The notes below the pieces were generated by a model that did not search any database, was not told the DNA's origin, and was given only the letters and a program-made list of their open reading frames with translations. From Heterotrichella gracilis (taxonomy: Eukaryota > Sar > Xanthophyceae > Tribonematales > Xanthonemataceae): 64,000 nucleotides of DNA. Where the stretch lies: positions 1 through 64,000 of the forward strand of contig JAULBX010025053.1 in assembly GCA_032358255.1 (NCBI GenBank). The letters run 5' to 3'. Below are positions 8,743 through 19,261 of this stretch, in pieces (position 1 is the first letter of the stretch; every line of letters begins with the position of its first letter). A program made the position numbers and the translations under genes.

Positions 8743-10986
8743 ATGTCGACGGCCATGGCAATGCAGTCGCAGGTACTAGGCTGGCAAATTTGACTTCTAC
8801 AACCCCACCTAACCTCCCTGTAGACCTTAGCTAGTATAACTAGGTCTGTGGGTTCGCACTGGGCTCCCTTCACACGGTCTGTGACGCTCACGATGCTGCA
8901 GGTTCGCTTGGGCTCTGTGAGCTCTATCCGGGGCAAGGCAGTCTGCTTCCGGGCTGTGGCTAACGCCAGCAGGCCCAGCACCAGCCTTGTGGTGCGGGCA
9001 GAGGGCGAGAGGCTGCGGTTGAACAACCTTTCACCAGCAGAGGGCTCCCGGCGGAAGGAGAAGCGCAAGGGGCGTGGGTATGGAGCAGGCCAGGTACGAT
9101 GCATCAAGTGGAAAAAAACTTGCTTATGCAGGGGAGGATATGGGATTGACACTTGGCAGCGGCTCATAACAGGCAGCAGTGGATGGCGTGTAGTCAATAT
9201 TGATGAAACCGTGCAGCTGGGGTTACAGTCTTCGCCAAGCAACACGAATGGATTGCAGACACAGCCTTTCAGCTTACCCCACCAGTACTGCCAACAGCAC
9301 AGCAGTTTGCCACTTTTGAAACCCCAAATTCTCATCCGCTTTCAGCTGGTGGTTGTTTTTTGCACTTTAGCACTGCATTGGCAGCTACAACCCACCTGAC
9401 AAGCACACCACCTCTCTCCTGTAGGGTGGCACCTGCGGTTTTGGTATGCGAGGGCAGAACGCGCGCTCAGGCCCAGGCACCAGGCCCGGGTTCGAGGGTG
9501 GCCAAACGCCTCTGTACAGGAGGTTGCCGAAGCTGAAGGGTATTGCCGGAGGTACGCTTTGGCGGTGGTCTGCGCTGGGACTGACAGCCAGCATGGGTGG
9601 ATGGAGGGTGCCATGGGTGGTTGGTGCCTTGGCGGCCAAAGGGTGACATAGCCCAGGGCCTGGCAAATTTGGGTTCTATATCTACTGCACTGGTGCATAC
9701 CTGCTCCTAAGTCCGGCAGTCTAATTCTGGGCGGACAGCACTAGTGTGGACTGCACCCTGGTGGGGCTAGCGCGTACTGTCCACACATTGCACAGGCATG
9801 AGGGCACAGAGAGCGCACAGGTGGTGACGACACCCTTGTGGATGTCAGACAGCTCGCTGACTGTGCATCCACTGCACAAGCACGAGCTCACAGCATAGGA
9901 TTGGCGTGCACCCTTGTGGCTCACCTTGGACAGGGACTCACCCTGCTGACTGGGCATCCCATGCCCTGCACACGCATGAGCGCGGGGCTCCCCTACATTT
10001 GAAACCTTAAACCTTACCATCCACTGCCCTGCACGCGGGGCTGCCCTACACCTTGTACCTATACCCTAAATCCATCCATTGCCCTGCGCAGGCATGAGCG
10101 CGGGGCTCCCCTACATTTGAAACCCTAATTGTTAAAAGCATCCACTGCCCTGCACAGGCATGAGCGGGGGGCTGCCCTACACCTTATACCTATACCCGAA
10201 ATCCATCCATTAACATTAATTCCTGAACCCACCCACTGCCCTGCACAGGCATGAGCGGGGGGCTGCCCTACACCTTACACCTATACCTTAAATTATTAAC
10301 ATTAATCCCTGAACCCACCCACTGCCCTGCGCAGGCATGAGCGCTGGTCTGCCCGACTTTGTGACCGTCAACCTGGCAGACCTCAAGGTGTTCTCAGCAG
10401 AGGAGCAGGTGTCCATCGACTCCCTGCAAAAGCGCAGGCTGCTGAACGTGTCTGGCCGCGACTCCCGGCTGCCACTAAAGGTGCGGCCAGCATGCACGCG
10501 GGGCCCATCCCCCCCCCCCTACACACCCACACGCACATACACGCAAAGAAAAAAAGCGGCACCCTCGGTCCAGGAGGTGACAAGCTTTGCACAAGATTTT
10601 CCCACAGCCAGGTTCCATCAACGCACCTACAGTTTCTTACATTGGCATACACAAAGTCTACTACCGGCCTTGTCGTTCTAGCTTCAAACCCTAATCATGA
10701 ACCCTAAACCCTGCAGGCGCTGGCCGATGGTGAGCTAACCGCGCCCCTAACTGTCTCAACCCCTAAACTTGAACCCCAAACCCTGCAGGTGCTGGCCACC
10801 GGCGACCTGACCGCGCCCCTCACCATCCACGCCGTCAGCTTCAGCGCACAGGCCAAGGCCAAGATTGAGGCGGCAGGCGGCACAGCTGTGGTGGTGCCCA
10901 CCAAGCCCAAGTGGACCCGCAAGCTGCATAAGGAGAGGCTGGCGGCGGCGGCTGCAGCGCCCCCTGCCAAGGGTGCCAAGAAGTAG
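8743..10986 (+). CDS. RPL15: Plastid 50S ribosomal protein L15, nuclear-encoded
   Basis: Five exons: 8743-8772, 8902-9093, 9425-9551, 10335-10480, 10789-10986, all in phase, giving 230 residues. Residues 1 to about 45 form a basic Ser/Ala-rich presequence ([24 protein letters not shown]), fitting plastid import. The mature part has the L15 hallmarks: [52 protein letters not shown] and a C-terminal [10 protein letters not shown]15 binds 23S rRNA near the peptidyl-transferase region. It has a short Lys/Ala tail (PPAKGAKK). Introns 3 and 4 carry decayed copies of their own acceptor regions. An in-frame alternative acceptor at 10716/10717 would add 24 residues, and the copy it includes ([13 protein letters not shown]) is at least as close to the bacterial consensus as the copy I used ([13 protein letters not shown]). 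Confidence 0.95.
9950..10334 (+). repeat. Degenerate tandem copies of the L15 exon-4 acceptor
   Basis: The real acceptor is CCCTGCGCAG followed by exon start GCATGAGCGCTGGTCTGCCC at 10335. Copies such as CCCTGCACAGGCATGAGCG followed by GGGGCTGCCCTAC occur at about 9960, 10025, 10085, 10145 and 10238, separated by CCCTAAA-like tracts. Units are about 60-95 bp and decay to the left. Confidence 0.85.
10690..10832 (+). repeat. 72-bp tandem duplication across the L15 intron-4/exon-5 boundary
   Basis: The intron tail (AACCCTGCAG type) and exon start recur exactly 72 bp apart: GCGCTGGCCGATGGTGAGCT at 10717 and GTGCTGGCCACCGGCGACCT at 10789. The first copy is stop-free in the exon frame. Confidence 0.9.
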
Positions 10987-12253
10987 AGGGCCGCGCGCGG
11001 CTCTCCAAGGGGGTTTTGGTACATGTGGTTGGAGGATTGAGGATGGAGTGGCGATGGATGCGGGGGTGGATGGAGTGCGGGTTGGGCGGGAAGGCAACAG
11101 CTGTGGCAGGGCAGCCTGGAGCACCTTGGGAGGTCAATGCTGACAGGATGGGGTCATCATCATCAATGCAGCAGGCTTTTTGATGGCCAGTGCTGCATGC
11201 AGCTGATGCCGCAAGGTGGATGGCCTTGCAAGTGCTGCGTGTGAAGGTTGAATGTTTTGGGTTTGCTCAAAAAGCCTAAGACCACGCCATGCGCCCTGCC
11301 AGGTTGCATGGTAGCATGCGTGCCTAGTCTGCTGACTGCAGGTGCCTGCACGGGGATAGTGTTTGGAAGACTTGCTTACAGCATTGAACACACCATATGA
11401 TGGAGGTGCAAGCATAGAGCCGCAAGCTGTAGTGGTTAGCAGTATTTCTGGTGGCAGCGGTCGTGCGGTGGACCAAAGGTGTTGCCATGTGGTGCATGGT
11501 GCAGAGGGCGCCCTGCGAGGGTTTACCCGATGGATGGGCTATTGTAACATCCAATGATTTATTCACCATTCTGGAATGCTGCTTTCAGTCAGCATGTGCG
11601 AGCCTGAATATTCTGATCAAACAGTTACTGCCTCAGACTGAGTGCAGTGGGCAGGGTGCAACTTGCTGCGGGGTTGGCGCCATACAGAAAAATATGCTCA
11701 TACGGAAAAATATTGCTCCGTACGGAAAATATGCATCATGATATTTTCGAAAGGAAACACCCGCTGGAACGCCTGAAAAGTATGTACACTAATAAAAAAT
11801 TACACTGCCAGTAGTACTCTGAAGGCTCACTTGGACCAAGGACCTGGTACTACTAAAGGAGTCCTGGGATGGCCATCCGATATCGATATGATACTATCAT
11901 CCGCACCACTGACAACACGGTTTCAATGATACCGGGTGACCTGCAATATTATTAAGCCATGCCATGATGAACTGATTTTGCCATGTCCATTGTCAATGAC
12001 AGGGAATGAAAACACACTAGAAACTTCTCAATTGAACTCCCATCCCCGTCACAGCGCCAACACCTGCAAATCGGTGCTGCTGCTGATTATCAGTGATGTG
12101 GCTGCAGCTTGCCGTGGCGGGCCAGGGGGTGCCCCAACCAATCCGGTGGGGATGGGCCCCAGTGGCTTCAGTGGGTTGATCCCCCGGGTGGGCCTACGGG
12201 GATCACTTCATGCCACATGGCAAGCTGCAGGCGCTGAAGTGCGCAGCGTCATA
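10987..12253. other. Intergenic between converging genes
   Basis: 3' flanks of L15 (+) and of the ATC-hydrolase-family gene (-). No exon recognised. At about 11680-11745 a degenerate unit like catacggaaaaatat repeats three times. A long AT-rich stretch follows to about 12010. Confidence 0.6.
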
Positions 12254-15200
12254 TCACGATGTCCTGGCAACCCGCAGCACGCAGCAGGGCTGCCCAGCTG
12301 CTATGGAGGAGGGTTGCTTGAACACGACAGAAGCGGTTGCCTCCACCCCTTCAAACCTGCATAGTACCATACACGTCATCCATTGTCCAGCGGAGATGCC
12401 TCGTTGTCACAAGTATTTCACCCACTGCATGTGTGTCACGCATCTGCAGTGCCATGCATCACTCGCAAAGCAGGCCTTGCCAGCCCCCAGTGCCCACTAC
12501 CCATGCCCTCACGCACCAAATCTGCATCCCATGCGCAGCATGCTGTCAGCCCTAAACCTCAAACCCTCTAGACCCCAGCCCCCACGCAAGACTTTGCGTC
12601 CTGCGAGCAGCACGCGCACGCGGTGCGCTCCAAACCCTAACCCTCAGACCCTGCACCCTACACCCTATCCCCCACGCACCATTTCCCGTCCTGTGAGCAG
12701 CATGCGCATGCCGTGAGTTCTGGCTTGTCCTCCGCATCAAAGACCTCGTGGTACAGGCAGCGGGACAGAACAAGCTCAGAAGACCTGGGGCACACACACA
12801 ACGGTGGGCACATGGAATTGAATTTTTCTGCCAAAAAACATATGTGTATGTTCCAGTGTGTGAAGGGTACACACAACCAGCTTCAGATTTGGGATTTGAC
12901 TATTGTCGGCACTTGGGAGCACTTCTATGCAAGCAAGCAGTATAGGTTCAAGCCGACCCGAGTCCGTCGATGAAACACCACCCCCTACCTCTCCGCCTTG
13001 GCAATGTTCCCCTGAAAGCTGGGTCCATAGTCGATGCGCAGCGCATTCAGCCGCCGCACCTGCGGCCAGGGCATGATTTGCAACCACCAGAATTTGAGCT
13101 TGGCAATATCGTACACATTTTCTGCTTTTCAGTCACCAGGACACAGTGTGTGAACTGCTAAGGTGTGAACACTGCACAGCTGGTAGGCTCAACAAGTGCA
13201 ACCAGTGTACAATCACTAGACCTATTCCTACATAATTACACGTCCCCATAGTAGGACCACACCTCCCCATAGAGAATCATTACTAAGGGTTAAGCAACTT
13301 GGCCGGTGCATGACCTGTACCACAGCCTACCCTAACTAGGGCTTCCAGGTCACCCGACCCCTAGCTAGGGTTCGCACCATGGTTGTGTAGGGGTCCTTTG
13401 CCAGCAGCAGGCTGTAGCGCATGATGTACTTGAACAGCGGGGAGGTCTGCTCACCCAGGCTGGAGCGCAGGATCTTGGCCACCTCCTACGCACAAGGGGG
13501 TCACAGCCTGGGGCTTGCACGCTGGCATGGTTTAGCTGCAGGCTTGCAAGTTGGCCCTGCTTCATTGCCTGGCTCAAATGATGCTCGGTGTAGAAAATTC
13601 AAATGGGGTGTGGGTTCGGTGCACATCACATCACATCAAGTCCCCTGCAATCCTATGGCGGGGTCTCTGTACGGTATGGGTCGTAGAGTGCAATACTTCC
13701 CCCAATTGGGGTGGGAGTTTGATGCACATCACATCATGCCCTCCGTGATGGCGCACCAGCAGTCTGTTTGTAAGGGGTCCAGGGATTGCACCTCCCTCCA
13801 CTTGCCTGTGAGTCCTTGATGTAGGGCAGAAGCGCCTTGTGGGTAGCCAGGGCCAGGCACGCCGCCTGCACACATGGGTAGGGTTAGAACTGGCACGGTG
13901 CTTACATGCACAGCATCTGGTGGCTGCCCCTAAACCCTAAACCTAAACACCTGCTAGCTGTATGGACGCATGGAAGCACCTACCCAAAACCGCGGGAGAA
14001 TTGGCATATGCAAGTGGCAGCACCTTGATGGGTGCATGGCCGCAACTGCATATATGTATAAGCATAAGCCACAAATATATGGATAAGTCACATATACATG
14101 CATAAGCCACATATACCTGTATAAGCATAAGCCACATATACGTATATAAGCATAAGCCACATATACGTGTATATGCATAAGCCACGTACACGTGTAAGCC
14201 ACATATATATATGCATAAGCCACATATACGTGTATAAGCATAAGCCACATATATATATGCATAAGCCACATATATATGTGCACGGCAGCCCCCTGCATGT
14301 GCATGTGGCAACACCTATATATTTGTATGGCCATCTGTATACACTGCAAGCATGGAAGCCCTGCATTTTGTGCATATGAGCACATGCATGTGTTTGGGAG
14401 CACATGCATCTGTGTGTGGGAGCACATGCAGGTGCCACCACATGCACATGCATCGAAGCACCTGCATTCGTGCATGGGAGCACATGCCTGTGCATGTGGC
14501 GGCACCTGTATATGTGTATGAGAGCATCTACACCTGTGCATGGAAGCATCTACGCGAGTGCATGGGAGCAGCTGCATGTGCATGTGGCGGCACCTGTATG
14601 TGTGTGTGCGCGCGGTCGTCCACCGCTCGGTGCCGGTACTTGGCCCACAGCTTCACAAACTCTGCATCGATGGCTCCCAGCACAAAGTCCTCCCGGCTGT
14701 GCAAAGAAGGGTACTGCCTGCAATGGACAAGCCCCCAAGAGTTCAGCTGGACATTCCTTTTGTCACGTGCGCCTCCGTTGCAAATTCACCGTAAACTGTG
14801 AAGTTTACGGCTGCAGTTACGCTTCAAGCCAGTGGCAAGTTGACTGCTCGGAATAGAGAGTAAGGCAACCCACGCGATGCTGACACCGTGGGACTGGTTG
14901 TAAGCAGTTTACTACTTCTTGGGCACGTGTACAGGTCAGGCTTTAGGGCTTAGGGTTAGTGCCCACCTGCCTTGGACACAGGGCTTGGGTAGGGTTTTTT
15001 GGGTTTTAGGGTTTGTGCTCACCTGCACCGCTCCTTCACAGCCCGCATCCACCACTTGCGGCTTTGCTTCTCCAGCCACTGGCGCACCCCGGGGAAATGC
15101 GCGTCCAACCAATGCTGCTGTTGCTGCTGTGGGTGATCATGGCTGGTGCTGGGGGACTGGCCTGAGGGTGCTGGGGACGCACCATCTCCCCGGGATCCCT

Positions 15201-15354
15201 CCCCACTTTTCTGCATGGGGCTTACGGAGCCATAACGGCTGATGAGCCGGCTGAATGTGGTGTCTATGGCAGTGCTGAGGGGTACCACTGGTGTGCATCC
15301 GAGGTGGGAACCGAGGGCTCGCGTTGTTGCGCGCAACGCTCGTGGGATCGACAT
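12254..15354 (-). CDS. L-2-amino-thiazoline-4-carboxylic acid hydrolase family protein
   Basis: Seven minus-strand exons: 15023-15354, 14594-14717, 13806-13865, 13378-13485, 12989-13098, 12680-12784, 12254-12356; about 313 residues. The C-terminal half matches the family named after bacterial ATC hydrolase: SRCLYHEVFDAEDKPEL, then a Cys pair in ACCSQDGKWFEG and the end AAGQPCCVLRVAR. The function of plant and algal members is not established. The N-terminus (MSIPRALRATTRALGSH) is Arg/Ser/Thr-rich like an organelle presequence, followed by a Gln run (PQQQQQH). Exon 3 to 4 uses a GC-AG intron (CAG then GCAAGT). Uncertain points: exon 2 may end at 14624, also in phase, and exon 5 may begin at 13121 if exon 4 runs longer. 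The start is 563 bp from the divergent PDRG1-like gene. Confidence 0.8.
12580..12717. repeat. Duplicated exon-6 donor region of the ATC-hydrolase-family gene
   Basis: The real exon end and donor (12669-12717, + strand reading cccccacgcacc ... gagcagcatgcgcatgccg) is copied, decayed, at 12580-12628 (cccccacgcaag ... gagcagcacgcgcacgcgg), about 89 bp away, with ccctaaccct between. A weaker third copy lies near 12525-12547. Confidence 0.8.
13930..14600. repeat. Minisatellite in intron 2 of the ATC-hydrolase-family gene
   Basis: The left half (about 14050-14285) is an array of units like cataagccacatatac(gtgtat). The right half (about 14285-14600) has units like catgtggcggcacctgtat and gcatgggagcacatgc. 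The right-hand unit includes the sequence at the exon-2 donor itself (ATACAG then GTGCCGCC, minus strand), so the array may have grown from that junction. Long open frames here are by-products of the repeats. Confidence 0.85.
14930..15023. repeat. Duplicated exon-1 donor region of the ATC-hydrolase-family gene
   Basis: On the + strand the real donor context ttagggtttgtgctcacctgc (15007-15027) has a decayed copy ttagggttagtgcccacctgc at about 14951-14971, both next to TTTAGGG tracts. Confidence 0.65.
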
Positions 15355-15917
15355 GGGTCCCTAGGTGCGTGCTAGCGGCACCCCGCCACCAACGTTTGGT
15401 TTGAAGGATGTGATACTATTGGATGCAAACACAGAGGGTCCAAGAGAAAACGCTGAAGGGCTGCGGGATTACAGCGTACGCATGCATGCATGTGTGTTCA
15501 TGCATGCAAGGTAAGGTAGTCGAGAATTCCAGTCGACAAGCGCAACAGGCCTTGCTACGTTGCGCAACAGGATACAACATTCTGTACCTCTTAAACAAAA
15601 GAACTCGCTCTCAGTGTTTATCAGACAATAAGGTAATCTGCTACGTTGTTCAAGCCTAGCGGGCACGGTGGATGTTGGTTAGAGGGGGTTGCCCACTTGC
15701 AAAGAAGTGGTTAACACGCTTATCGCACTGCTGCTACCGTGTCTTTCAGGACTCATATCTTATGCTTGCCAGCCTTAAGACGTTGGCCGAACAGCGCGCG
15801 CTGATGCCATCATGGTCTAAAAGGCAATGCATGCGTGCAGTGGTGAGAGTGAGTACTGAGATGACCCGCTCTTGGTGAGCTTACTCTGGCAGTATGTGAG
15901 GCAATGCAAGCACCCAA
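15355..15917. promoter_or_regulatory. Divergent intergenic region, ATC-hydrolase-family gene and PDRG1-like gene
   Basis: 563 bp between head-to-head start codons. No clear core-promoter motif is visible to me. Confidence 0.45.
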
Positions 15918-16576
15918 ATGGCGGACATCACAGCCCAACCTCAAGTTATTGAGCTGCAGCAGCGAGTTCAGCAGGCAGAGTACCTGAGCATACAATACGA
16001 GAGCTTGCAGAAGAAGGTAAGCCAACTGCTTTAAAACCCAGTTACAGCCTTCGCGGTATGGGTTTGCAAGTAAGTAACGAATCTGGGTTTGCAAGGTTGT
16101 AAGTGCAATTCCGTTTACTTTTGTGTTTTTGGCTGGTTGCAACCAGTACCATGCAGCAGATGCACAGAGGCGAGGTGCAGAGGAGGCGCTCAGAGCTTTG
16201 CAGTCATCTGAGGCAAGCGCTGAGCAGACTACTTGGGTGAATTTAGAGGGGGTTGGCCTGGTGCAACTGCCAACTGACAAAGCGGTGTCGCTGCTGCAAG
16301 CAGGTGCGCCTATTGTGATATAGACAAGCCAACGTGCTGCCATGTGTCCCTATATGCTTCTGCCTCCCAGCCAAAAGCGTGGTCCTGCTGTGTCCAAATT
16401 GACGCTGGCTCTGTTGAGCAGCCTCCCCAAAGTGCCACGTGTGCTGCACAGACGCGGCTGCTTGTACCAAGAACCTCGCAGAGCTGGCTGCTGCAAGTGC
16501 TGCCATTGTGGGGGAGCTGAAGGCAGCAGGGGTCCTGGAGGAGTTCACAGGCGCAGGGCCTGAGGCGCCGCAGTGA
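15918..16576 (+). CDS. PDRG1-like prefoldin-fold protein
   Basis: Three exons: 15918-16016, 16147-16303 and 16452-16576, all in phase, giving 126 residues. The N-terminal helix (VIELQQRVQQAEYLSIQYESLQ) and C-terminal helix (LAELAAASAAIVGELKAAG) are coiled-coil-like. The middle has the signature of p53- and DNA-damage-regulated protein 1: EALRALQ, then TTWVNLEGVGLVQLPTDKAVSLL. PDRG1 belongs to the prefoldin-like arm of the R2TP/PAQosome chaperone complex. Assignment over other beta-type prefoldins rests on the LPTDKA turn and single hairpin. Exon 3 was placed by phase and coiled-coil continuity. An alternative acceptor at about 16371 gives an early stop. Confidence 0.75.
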
Positions 16577-17783
16577 GGCTGGTGCCTTTGCCCTGTAGCA
16601 TGCCTGGATCCAAATCAAATGCTGTCGCAGCGCACTGTCGCATGAGCTGGGAGCTGCAAGCAGTGGGGTACCAGCTGTCGTGCTAACGTGACATCGTCCA
16701 ACCGCTTCCAGCAAGTCCCATACTCAAGCCCGTTGCCTGCATCTTTGTTAGTAGTATGCATTCCAGCTGAACAGCCAGTGTTGCTGTTCGCCTTGCTTAC
16801 GCTTGCATTTACCAGTCATGTAGTTTGTGCAACTTGCAATTTTTGCTCCTCGTTGGAGATTAGGAATTTAGGACGTTAGTTTTACAGTGTGGCTGGTCCA
16901 TGACTGCCACAACCAGATTTTAAAAAGCCCGCCAGGCCCTGGGAGTGAGAGGGTTGTAGATAGTCCCTGTGTATGTCCTGACACTGTCAGGCTGTATTGC
17001 AAATATTGTTGAGGAGGAATACATGTGGTCCACCAGGATCCTTTCTCTGACAGTAAGCAAGAAGCAATTCAAAACGTGAACATTCGTAGCTACGGAGGAT
17101 CTCTGATTCCCAAGGCTTGGCGGCTCCTATGCATCCATACCTAACGTCTTGTTTCGCCGGCACACATGTTGCAACGAATGCCAAGCCAGTACGTATGTGC
17201 TCAGGATGGGAACCCAAAATGCAATGCTGTGGCCCATTGCTGGTCAAATCAAGTGCAAATTATGGGTCACTGTAGCGCCTGGGCAAGCTGTCTGCCAGTA
17301 TTGCTGTGCTGCCTGCTGGTAGCTGTGCTTGTCTGACAATAACCATCAACACAACGTGAGGCAACCCATTTTGCAAGAGGACACTGGCAATGCATGCTGT
17401 TTGCCTAAGTTGACCCCTTCAACTTGTGAATGCGGAGCTGCACTGCACCAGCTGAGTGCAGTGTTGTGCACGCATCTGATCGCACAAGTTGACATGGTAA
17501 GCACATTTCCCCACCACAGCCTTGGATGCCTGTTGGGAGTAAAGTCTCCGCAGTTCAAGAAGTAGTGCAGTAGCCTCAGTGAATAATAATTGGCAGTTGT
17601 TGTTACAGTGCAGGCACAAGTGTTCTGCGCCACAGTGGGTGGACAGGCCTGGAATCGCAGGCTTAGGGTTTAGGGCCCCCACAATATTTTTCTATCTATA
17701 GGGCTGGCAGCACAGGTACTGGCAATGAACAACTGGGCGTGCTTCGACTGCGCCAAGTCAACTCAAGCGAGGGAAAGAATGGT
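16577..17783. other. Intergenic between converging genes
   Basis: 3' flanks of the PDRG1-like gene (+) and cytochrome c (-). No exon, RNA gene or strong repeat recognised; a TTTAGGG pair is at about 17660-17672. Confidence 0.6.
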
Positions 17784-18354
17784 TTAGGCAGTTGCTTTCT
17801 TCAAGTAGGCAATCAAGTCTGCTCGGTCCTCGGGCTTCTTGAGGCCAGCAAATACCATCTTGGTCCCTGTGTTGCAAACAAGAGGCACTTCAGACCAGCC
17901 GACAGTGCACAGACTGAGACAAGTGTTCCAACCAAGCGAAACACACCACATTCAGGCCAGGTTACGGGCAGCTTACCGGGGATGTACTTCTTAGGGTTGA
18001 GCAAGTAGTCATACAGGGTTTCCTCGCTCCAGTGCACAGCCTTCTCCTTGTTTGCTTTGGAGTAAGAAAACCCCTCGATTGTGCCCGATTGGCGTCCGAA
18101 TAGGCCGCCGAGGTTTGGGCCCTATGGCACCCAACACAGGAACATCAGCACAGACAAAACAAGTGGGCTGCGGTGGGGCACGTGAAGGGCACAGCGATGG
18201 ATGGCAAACATGCAGCATCTGCCCAGATCCGGTGCCAACACACCTGCTTATGGCCGCCACCCTTCTCAGCGACGTGACATTGTGCGCACTTGGTCTTGAA
18301 AATCTTTGCTCCCTTGGCTTCATCGCCCGCAGGGGCCTCTGCAAATGATGCCAT
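17784..18354 (-). CDS. CYC: Cytochrome c
   Basis: Three minus-strand exons, 18244-18354, 17977-18121 and 17784-17866, give 112 residues, normal for plant cytochrome c. The heme site CAQCH is at residues 23-27, and the axial Met is in GTKMVFAG (Met89). The order [37 protein letters not shown] and a Lys-rich end [10 protein letters not shown] is fully conserved. It carries electrons from complex III to complex IV in the mitochondrial intermembrane space and needs no cleaved presequence; the start chosen gives the usual plant-like extension [10 protein letters not shown]. An upstream in-frame Met-like codon on this strand is not needed. Confidence 0.97.
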
Positions 18355-19261
18355 CGCGAAGCAGGCTGTGCTATTTTTGGGGAAATACAACAGTCACTCT
18401 TACAGCACAGGTACGTTCCCTGAGTTTGGTATGCACTTGGCAGCTGACACAGACAACAAGGAGGGTAAACGCCAAGTTATGTGGTGGCTGCTTTGCAAGA
18501 CTGCGTCAAGCAGCAGCTTGGGAGGAATGTCCTGAGAAGAAACACGGGGAAGAAAATAAATGCACTTAATTTTGTAATGTTAAATAAACAGTTTTTTTCT
18601 CCCAGGGGGCATGCCACGGCGTTGGTCAGAGTCCAAATGTTGCTGCTGAATCTCAACTTGAAAATCCAAGCTGTGAGCCCAAGTGGTTCCAATATCAGCC
18701 ACCGTGGGAGGGGCGGGTACAACTAACAACCAGAAATTGGCGTTTGTGGGCAGCCAATATTTTAAGAGCCGTTGGCGGGTGGATAAATTACAGCATAGAA
18801 GAAAACTTTCATAACTGAAGTGGACCGCAAGAGCATGCATGATGCTGACAGCAATTGCGTGTGACAAGCACCTGGCCCAAACCAGGTTATTCAAATCCCA
18901 ATTCACCCTTGGCACTCCACCATTCCACCCAACCCTGGCACCCACTGGCCGCACAAAGCCCCACAAACACAGTTTGCAAAAAGCTAGCAGCAACATGTGT
19001 GGGCAGATGCCAGCTGCACAGGCAACTCAATCGGGCAAGCAAAATAAGAGCACTGTTACAATGTTGGAAGCCAGTGTCAAGGACGATGCTGCAGCACGGT
19101 GCGGCACACTTTGTGTGCCATATATAGCTGCTGGCTGCGCACTGATGCTGACGTCTTCCAGTTGGCAACCCTGCCATGAACCACCGCACTGCTGCCCCTG
19201 CCCCGCTGCCAATGTAGGTCAAGCCTGCCACTGCCTGCGCCCATCTTGAGCCACCAAGCAC
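18355..19261. other. Intergenic: upstream of cytochrome c, downstream of catalytic IDH
   Basis: No exon recognised. It must contain the cytochrome c promoter (minus strand, just right of 18354) and the 3' end of the IDH transcript; ttaca at about 19054 would be a TGTAA on the IDH transcript strand, the usual green-algal polyadenylation word. Confidence 0.5.

Noticed and set aside
9950-10334. CRISPR-like regular repeats
   Set aside because: Eukaryotic intron; repeats are degenerate copies of the downstream acceptor with no unique spacers.
13943-14583. Long minus-strand frames reading VAYAYTRICGL-type repeats
   Set aside because: By-product of the minisatellite; frame is open in several phases only because the unit lacks stops.
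16371-16452. Exon 3 of the PDRG1-like gene starting at 16371
   Set aside because: Phase from exon 2 gives a stop within ten codons; the acceptor at 16451 continues the coiled coil instead.
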